A stretch of DNA of 64,000 bases from Oscillibacter valericigenes (GTDB lineage Bacteria > Bacillota > Clostridia > Oscillospirales > Oscillospiraceae). The stretch lies in NCBI RefSeq assembly GCF_021531435.1, contig NZ_JAFBIS010000003.1, positions 62,001 to 126,000 on the forward strand, in the 5' to 3' direction. The position numbers and the translations under genes are program-made. The notes under the pieces were generated by a model, which ran no database searches, was not told the DNA's origin, and was given only the letters and a program-made list of their open reading frames with translations. Positions 59,347-64,000 of this stretch are shown one piece after another; the first letter of the stretch is position 1, and each line of letters starts with the position of its first letter.

Positions 59347-60087
59347 TCAAACCAACCCGTTCTCCTCCAGCTTTGCCATGTACCACGCTTTTTTCAGGCT
59401 TTTTTCGTTGGCATAGGTATCGACCACGGTATCCACCAGGGTCATATCGCCCTGATTTTCCCGAATGAGCTTTTCCATGGCCGCAACAAGGGCATCCATT
59501 TTCCCGTCGCATTCCTTCTCCAGCTCCGCCGCCTGATCCATGTACCGGCCCGCCATCTTCATCAGGCCGGGCTTTGTCCGTTTTTCCGCCGGCAGGTCGG
59601 TATACTCTGCTTTTGCCGCGTCATACAGGTTCTCCAGCGCCATCGTGTACTCTTCCCGAAGGACATAGACCTTGGCGATCATGGCGGACAGCTCCTTCTG
59701 GTACGGGGACTCCGTAGGTTTCTGCGCCGGCGCTGCGGCATCCCCTGTTTCGGCGGGTATCTCAGCCGCTTGATCCCCGGATGACGGCGCGGTCTGTCCG
59801 CCGGCGTCCTGCAGCCGCTCCGCCAGTTCCTCCCGGCTCATCGCGCCGTCCCGCAGGGCTTGGCGTTCTTCCTCCGTGACCTCCCGCACCACGATCTCCG
59901 GCGCGGCTTCCACCGCGTCACGGATCACCTGCCGGTTCTCCACCAGCTTTTCCTCCAGCTCCCCGGAGGTATACTGGACCGCGTCCGTGACCGCTCTGAC
60001 GTTCTCCCTCTGCCATCCGTACAGCCCCGCCAGCAATGCAGCCAGCAGCACCAGCACGGCGCAGATGACTTTCCTCCATCGCTTCAA
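59347..60087 (-). CDS. Membrane-anchored coiled-coil protein of unknown function
   Basis: A 246-residue protein with one N-terminal membrane segment (about 7-25) and a long extracytoplasmic helical region (EELAERLQDAGG, MALENLYDAAKAEYTDL) split by a Pro/Ala-rich linker (about 98-128). It overlaps the PglF-like gene by 4 bases and is 2 bases from the SLH gene, so it belongs to the polysaccharide/surface operon. I do not recognise the family. Confidence 0.7.
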   Translation of the reverse strand: MKRWRKVICAVLVLLAALLAGLYGWQRENVRAVTDAVQYTSGELEEKLVENRQVIRDAVEAAPEIVVREVTEEERQALRDGAMSREELAERLQDAGGQTAPSSGDQAAEIPAETGDAAAPAQKPTESPYQKELSAMIAKVYVLREEYTMALENLYDAAKAEYTDLPAEKRTKPGLMKMAGRYMDQAAELEKECDGKMDALVAAMEKLIRENQGDMTLVDTVVDTYANEKSLKKAWYMAKLEENGLV

Positions 60088-62027
60088 ACCAGTTCCTCCA
60101 CGTTGCGGGAATACGCCTCGGAATCCGCTTGTTCCTCCCCGGCCTCCGGCGGCGCCACGAGGCTGTTGACCTCCTCCGGGTCACGGTAGGTCGGTATCAT
60201 CTCCCGCAGCAGGGCGATCAGGTCCCGCGGTCTCCTGTTTTCCGCGATGGCCGCATCCAGCCGCGCCAGGTCGTCCATCATGGTCTCTTGGGAGATCGCA
60301 TGCTGCTGCTCAATAAAAATCTTCTCGTTGCTGGTCCTGGAGAGGTTCTCGCTCCGCATCAGCAGCTCCTCATAGAGCTTCTCGCCGGGCCGCAGGCCCA
60401 CCTCCTGAATATCGATGTCCTTGTAGGGTTCCAGCCCGGACAGGCGGATCAGGTTTTCCGCCAATGTCAGAATTTTGACCGGCTCGCCCATGTCCAGCAC
60501 GAAGATCTGGCTATGCTTTGCCATGGCGCCGGCCTCCATGACCAGCTGGGCGGCCTCGGGAATCGTCATAAAATAGCGGATGATGCGCTTGTCCGTAATG
60601 GTGACGGGGCCGCCTTCTTCGATCTGCCGCTTGAACAGCGGCACCACGGAGCCGTTGGAGCCCAGCACATTGCCGAACCGCACCGCGCAGAATTCCGTGG
60701 GGCTGTCCGCCTTGCTCTGCAAAATCATCTCGCAGAAGCGCTTGGTGGCGCCCATGCAGTTCGTGGGGTTCACCGCCTTGTCCGTGGAGATCATCACGAA
60801 CTTCCTGACGCCGAACTTCTCCGACGCCCGTATCACATGATACGTGCCGAAAATATTGTTCTTGACCGCCTCCTCCGGGCACTCCTCCATCAGCGGCACA
60901 TGCTTGTGGGCGGCGGCATGGAACACGATGTCCGGCCGGTGGAACTGAAAAAGCCGGTCAATTTTTTCCCCATCCCGGATGGAGGCGATCTCCACCCTCA
61001 GGTCCAGCCGGCTGCCCCAGGTGCGGCGCAGCTCCTGCTGGATGTCATAGGCGTTGTTTTCATAAATATCCAGTATGATCAGGCGCTTCGGGCGGTATTT
61101 GGCGATCTGGCGGCAGAGTTCACTGCCGATGGAGCCGCCGCCGCCTGTGACCAGCACCGTTTTGTTTTCCAGAAAGTTCCGCAGCACCTCCGTATCCAGC
61201 TTGACCGGGTCCCGGCCCAGCAGGTCCTCCACCTGCACGTCCTTTACCGCCGCCAGGCTAACCTCGCCGTTCACCAGCTGGTAGATCCCCGGCAGGCTCC
61301 GCACCCGGCAGCCGGTTTGCTGGCAGATGTTCAGGATCTCCTTTTTCTGCTTTCCAGGCGCGGCAGGGATCGCCAGGATGATCTGGGTGATGCGCTCCTT
61401 TGCGGCCATTTCCAGAATGTTATCCCGGCCGCCGACAACGGGCGCGTTCTCAATGAACTTTCCCTGCTTGGCCGGATCGTCGTCGATGACGCAGCAGACC
61501 GTGCCGTTCAGCTGGCTGGCAGTGGCGATCTCCCGCAGGAGCATCCGCCCCGCCTCGCCGGCGCCGATCAGCATGATGCGTTCGCCGTTCGCCTGTCTGT
61601 TCTGCGCGGAATACTCCATTGCCCGGAAGAAGCGAATGGAACACCGTATCCCGATCAGCAGGAACATCTGACACAGCAGTTCAATGAACAGGACGCTCCG
61701 GGGCTGGCGGTAACCCAGAAGCCACGCCGGAACGTGGAACGCCGCATAAGCCAGGCATACCGACGATGCCATTTCCAGCACATCCCGGGCGCTGACATAC
61801 CGCCACAGATAGCGGTACATTCTCCGCAGCCGGAAGACGGCCAGCGTCACCGCGATCTGAATGGGCAGCGTCCGCACCCACGGGTCCAAATATGCGTGGG
61901 GGATGCTGCCAAAGGAAAAATCAAACCGAACCAAAAGCGCCAGGCCGCCGGAAGCCATCACGATCACGGCGTCCGCGAGCATGATCAGCAGCGTCCGTGC
62001 CGCCTGATTGTCCTTAACTGCCTTCAT
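60084..62027 (-). CDS. Membrane UDP-GlcNAc 4,6-dehydratase-like protein (PglF type)
   Basis: A 647-residue protein: four to five N-terminal membrane segments, a CoA-binding-like domain (MLIGAGEAGRMLLREI), then an SDR domain with TGGGGSIGSELCRQ, HAAAHKHVPLMEECP and STDKAVNPTNCMGATKR, where Thr-Asp-Lys and Met replace the usual SDR catalytic Tyr as in PglF. It makes UDP-4-keto-6-deoxy-GlcNAc, the first step to bacillosamine-type sugars. TAGGAG precedes the ATG. Confidence 0.92.
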   Translation of the reverse strand: MKAVKDNQAARTLLIMLADAVIVMASGGLALLVRFDFSFGSIPHAYLDPWVRTLPIQIAVTLAVFRLRRMYRYLWRYVSARDVLEMASSVCLAYAAFHVPAWLLGYRQPRSVLFIELLCQMFLLIGIRCSIRFFRAMEYSAQNRQANGERIMLIGAGEAGRMLLREIATASQLNGTVCCVIDDDPAKQGKFIENAPVVGGRDNILEMAAKERITQIILAIPAAPGKQKKEILNICQQTGCRVRSLPGIYQLVNGEVSLAAVKDVQVEDLLGRDPVKLDTEVLRNFLENKTVLVTGGGGSIGSELCRQIAKYRPKRLIILDIYENNAYDIQQELRRTWGSRLDLRVEIASIRDGEKIDRLFQFHRPDIVFHAAAHKHVPLMEECPEEAVKNNIFGTYHVIRASEKFGVRKFVMISTDKAVNPTNCMGATKRFCEMILQSKADSPTEFCAVRFGNVLGSNGSVVPLFKRQIEEGGPVTITDKRIIRYFMTIPEAAQLVMEAGAMAKHSQIFVLDMGEPVKILTLAENLIRLSGLEPYKDIDIQEVGLRPGEKLYEELLMRSENLSRTSNEKIFIEQQHAISQETMMDDLARLDAAIAENRRPRDLIALLREMIPTYRDPEEVNSLVAPPEAGEEQADSEAYSRNVEELV

Positions 62028-62093
62028 CTGATACTCCTAAAATACGCACGCAATCACAGAGGTCTTGCTTACTTTTTCCGGACAGGCCGCTTT

Positions 62094-62819
62094 TCACAGG
62101 TTTGGCGGCTGTTCCGCCAGCTCGTCCGTTCTCCGGGACATGTCCCGCAGGAATACCTCCCCCAGTTTCCGCCCCAGCACCGCCGCGCCAGGCCCCAGAT
62201 CAGGCGGACGGTGAACCGTGTCGTGGCAGTCCGAGGCGATCAGCTGCGCCTTTTGCTCCCGCAGGAGCTTCAGCGCCTTCCCCCGGCGCAGCGGGCGGAG
62301 CAGAGGCCCCGCGCTGACTTGGACCGGCACCCCCAGGGACACCAGCTCCGCGATGTGCTCCGGCTTCTGGTACCTGAGATACCGTTCCGCGTGGGCGATC
62401 ACAGGCGTGATGCCCGTCCTGCCCATCAGTTCATAGAGCTGCCGGAACATCTGGCCGTTCCAGGGCGTGAACGGCAATTCCAGCAGCAGGTTCCGGCTGC
62501 GGCCCATGCACAGCCCGGGCAGCTCCGGCATGTCCGGCAAATTGGGGACCCAGGCCACCTCCGCCCCCAGGATCAGCCGGGGCATGGCCCGCGCTTCCGC
62601 CTCCGGCAGCGCCGCCAGCGCGTCCCGCAGTCTCTCCGCCGAGGCGCGGCGCCGGGCCAAAAACTGCTCCGGCCGTTCCCGGTCCCGGTAAAAGTGGGGC
62701 GTCAGCACCACGGCGTCCACGCCCTGGTCCCGCTCCATGCGGAGCATTTCCAGGCTCGTCTCCACGGACACGGCGCCGTCATCCATCCCCGGCAGGATAT
62801 GGGTGTGGAGGTCCGTCAT
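62094..62819 (-). CDS. Tyrosine-protein phosphatase CpsB/YwqE-type (PHP family)
   Basis: A 241-residue manganese-dependent PHP phosphatase: metal-binding DLHTHILPGMDDGA at the N-terminus, then LTPHFYRD, IAHAERYLRY and DCHDTVHRPP. It removes phosphate from the tyrosine-rich tail of the CpsD-type kinase encoded just upstream, setting polymer length and export. It overlaps the kinase gene by 4 bases. Confidence 0.92.
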   Translation of the reverse strand: MTDLHTHILPGMDDGAVSVETSLEMLRMERDQGVDAVVLTPHFYRDRERPEQFLARRRASAERLRDALAALPEAEARAMPRLILGAEVAWVPNLPDMPELPGLCMGRSRNLLLELPFTPWNGQMFRQLYELMGRTGITPVIAHAERYLRYQKPEHIAELVSLGVPVQVSAGPLLRPLRRGKALKLLREQKAQLIASDCHDTVHRPPDLGPGAAVLGRKLGEVFLRDMSRRTDELAEQPPNL

Positions 62820-63643
62820 GGCTCCGCCCGCTCCTGTCCGCTCTGGCGGCCGTATCCGTCCGCACAGCCGTGCCTGTACCGATAGCTGTAATAGTCGTAT
62901 TTCCGGTACTTTTTATAACGGTACCTGCCGTAACCGGACTGTTCCGGGTCAACGCCGTTGAGCACAAAGCCCAGCAGCTTTGCCCGCGTGTACTCCAGCT
63001 GGCCCACCGCATGGATGACCGCTCCCCGCTCCGACTGGTTGGCCCGGACCACAAACAGCACGCCGTCCGTCTGGGGCGCCAGGACCACCGCGTCCGTCAC
63101 TATGTTGATAGGCGGCGTGTCCAGGATGATGCAGTCGTACTTCTCCCGCAGCCGGTCCAGCAGCTTCTTCATCCGGTCCGACCCCAGCAGCTCCGAGGGA
63201 TTGGGCGGGATGTCTCCGGGCAGGAGGACGTCGATGGTGTTGTAGCGCTTTAAAATAGACTTCTCCAGCAGGCTTGGGTCTAAAAGCAGGTTCGTCAGTC
63301 CCGCCAGAGAGCTGAGGTCCAGCAGGCGGCCCAGCTTGGGACGGCGCAGGTCGCAGTCGATCAGCAGCACCTTCTTGTCCGCCTCCGCGAAGGACAGGGC
63401 CAGGTTGATGGCGGTAACGCTCTTTCCCTCCCCCTGAAGGGCGGACGTTACCACGACGACCCGGCTTGTCCCCTCGCCGGCCAGGGAGAAGGTCACATTG
63501 GTCCGAAGGGTCTTATACGCCTCACGGATAAAGAAATCGCTGTGGGCGGACAGGATACACCGGCGTTCTTCCTGGATACGAAGGGCGCTGTCCTTTCTGG
63601 AGTCCTGTTTTCCGGCCCCGCGCAGCAGCTCCAGCAGTTCCAT
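62816..63643 (-). CDS. CpsD/YwqD-type bacterial tyrosine kinase
   Basis: A 275-residue BY-kinase: Walker A LQGEGKSVTAINLA, Walker A' VLLIDCDLRRPKLG, Walker B CIILDTPP, and a C-terminal tail with a dense tyrosine cluster (YGRYRYKKYRKYDYYSYRYR) for autophosphorylation. It needs the membrane partner CpsC encoded directly upstream (one-base overlap). Kinase and CpsC are separate, as in Firmicutes. Confidence 0.93.
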   Translation of the reverse strand: MELLELLRGAGKQDSRKDSALRIQEERRCILSAHSDFFIREAYKTLRTNVTFSLAGEGTSRVVVVTSALQGEGKSVTAINLALSFAEADKKVLLIDCDLRRPKLGRLLDLSSLAGLTNLLLDPSLLEKSILKRYNTIDVLLPGDIPPNPSELLGSDRMKKLLDRLREKYDCIILDTPPINIVTDAVVLAPQTDGVLFVVRANQSERGAVIHAVGQLEYTRAKLLGFVLNGVDPEQSGYGRYRYKKYRKYDYYSYRYRHGCADGYGRQSGQERAEP

Positions 63644-64000
63644 CAGCGCTTCCCTCCTTTCGCCATGGTAGCAGGCTCCGTCTTATAGCCGTATTTCTCA
63701 TGGTGATTTCCATTGTCCAAGGTCTCAACGTCAGGGATCTGACCCAGAATGGGGACATCGAACAGTGCCATCAGGTCCTCGTCGTCCTTGATGCGCACAT
63801 CCAGAAGGAACATCACCGTCAGGTAAGCCGCGGCCAGAACGCAGCCGATCAGCCCTCCCATCACGGTGTTTTTGCTGTAACTGGGCGTATAGCGGCTCTC
63901 CGGCACCTTGGCATAGTCAATGATGCGGGCAGAGCTGCCCTCCACCAGGTCAGAGATCTCCCGGGGCGCCACCTCCGCCATGACATTCGCCACCCGGGCG
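63643..64000 (-). CDS. CpsC/Wzz-type polysaccharide co-polymerase, C-terminal part
   Basis: Partial: the frame is open to the right window edge. Visible are the end of the extracytoplasmic domain (ARIIDYAKVPESRYTPSYSK, a Pro-containing pre-membrane motif), the second membrane segment (MGGLIGCVLAAAYLTVMFLL) and a cytoplasmic tail (DEDLMALFDVPILGQIPDVE) that activates the kinase. It is the start of the polysaccharide operon within this window; its N-terminus and promoter lie outside. Confidence 0.9.
   Translation of the reverse strand, partial: ARVANVMAEVAPREISDLVEGSSARIIDYAKVPESRYTPSYSKNTVMGGLIGCVLAAAYLTVMFLLDVRIKDDEDLMALFDVPILGQIPDVETLDNGNHHEKYGYKTEPATMAKGGKR

Noticed and set aside
60129-62885. 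A very long plus-strand open frame opposite the PglF-like and CpsB genes
   Set aside because: GC-rich codon use leaves the opposite strand open; it has no ribosome site and no recognisable domains, and the minus-strand genes carry full motif sets.
1-64000. CRISPR arrays, rRNA genes, insertion sequences
   Set aside because: No regularly spaced repeats of CRISPR type, no rRNA segments and no transposase genes were found on reading both strands.

Overview
The window comes from a GC-rich, endospore-forming clostridium, most likely an Oscillospiraceae relative of Flavonifractor or Oscillibacter. The basis is a spoIIID gene, S-layer-homology surface proteins, LytR-CpsA-Psr and CpsBCD-type cell-envelope genes, ferredoxin-dependent 2-oxoacid metabolism, rubrerythrin, strong AGGAGG ribosome sites and near-consensus sigma-A promoters. 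The species is inference.

Layout: 0-4.2 kb holds a four-subunit branched-chain 2-oxoacid:ferredoxin oxidoreductase followed by branched-chain aminotransferase. 4.2-8.0 kb is a minus-strand operon (HpcH-type aldolase, nitroreductase, class II aldolase, MtnA, purine nucleoside phosphorylase) whose last three genes form a plausible 5'-deoxyadenosine/methylthioadenosine salvage route (DHAP shunt). 8.2-14.8 kb carries an aminotransferase, YgiQ, SpoIIID, a hairpin-rich non-coding element, an LCP protein and an SLH-transglutaminase protein. 14.9-21 kb is a DUF3810 protein and a complete Opp/Dpp-type peptide ABC transporter. 21-26.5 kb holds an AI-2E-family protein, a lipid kinase, a Nudix hydrolase, a cation antiporter under a yybP-ykoY-type manganese riboswitch, and a phosphatase-GNAT fusion.

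26.69-35.89 kb is an integrated element of about 9.1 kb in tRNA-Ser(GGA), bounded by exact 23-bp repeats. It has integrase and XRE repressor on the minus strand, then divergently an excisionase-like gene, a primase-helicase, a nine-copy iteron-like array, a sigma-like factor, a terminase-small-subunit-like protein and several unknown small genes. It has no capsid, tail or conjugation genes, which resembles a phage satellite (PICI-type) and is the most interesting object here.

36-40.6 kb returns to host genes (patatin-like protein, Na/Pi cotransporter, thioredoxin reductase-like protein, rubrerythrin). 40.6-43.4 kb is an isolated phage tail-fibre-like cassette flanked by inverted copies of a small gene, with a recombination scar. 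43.4-64 kb is one long minus-strand surface-polysaccharide locus, running from the right: CpsC/CpsD/CpsB control genes, PglF-like dehydratase, PglE-like aminotransferase, PglC-like phosphoglycosyltransferase, PglD-like acetyltransferase, four glycosyltransferases, Wzy-like polymerase, Wzx-like flippase, UDP-glucuronate epimerase, UDP-glucose dehydrogenase and a NahK-like sugar kinase. Its centre (about 46.9-56.5 kb) is visibly richer in A/T than both ends, as expected for exchangeable serotype genes. No CRISPR array, rRNA or conventional insertion sequence was seen.
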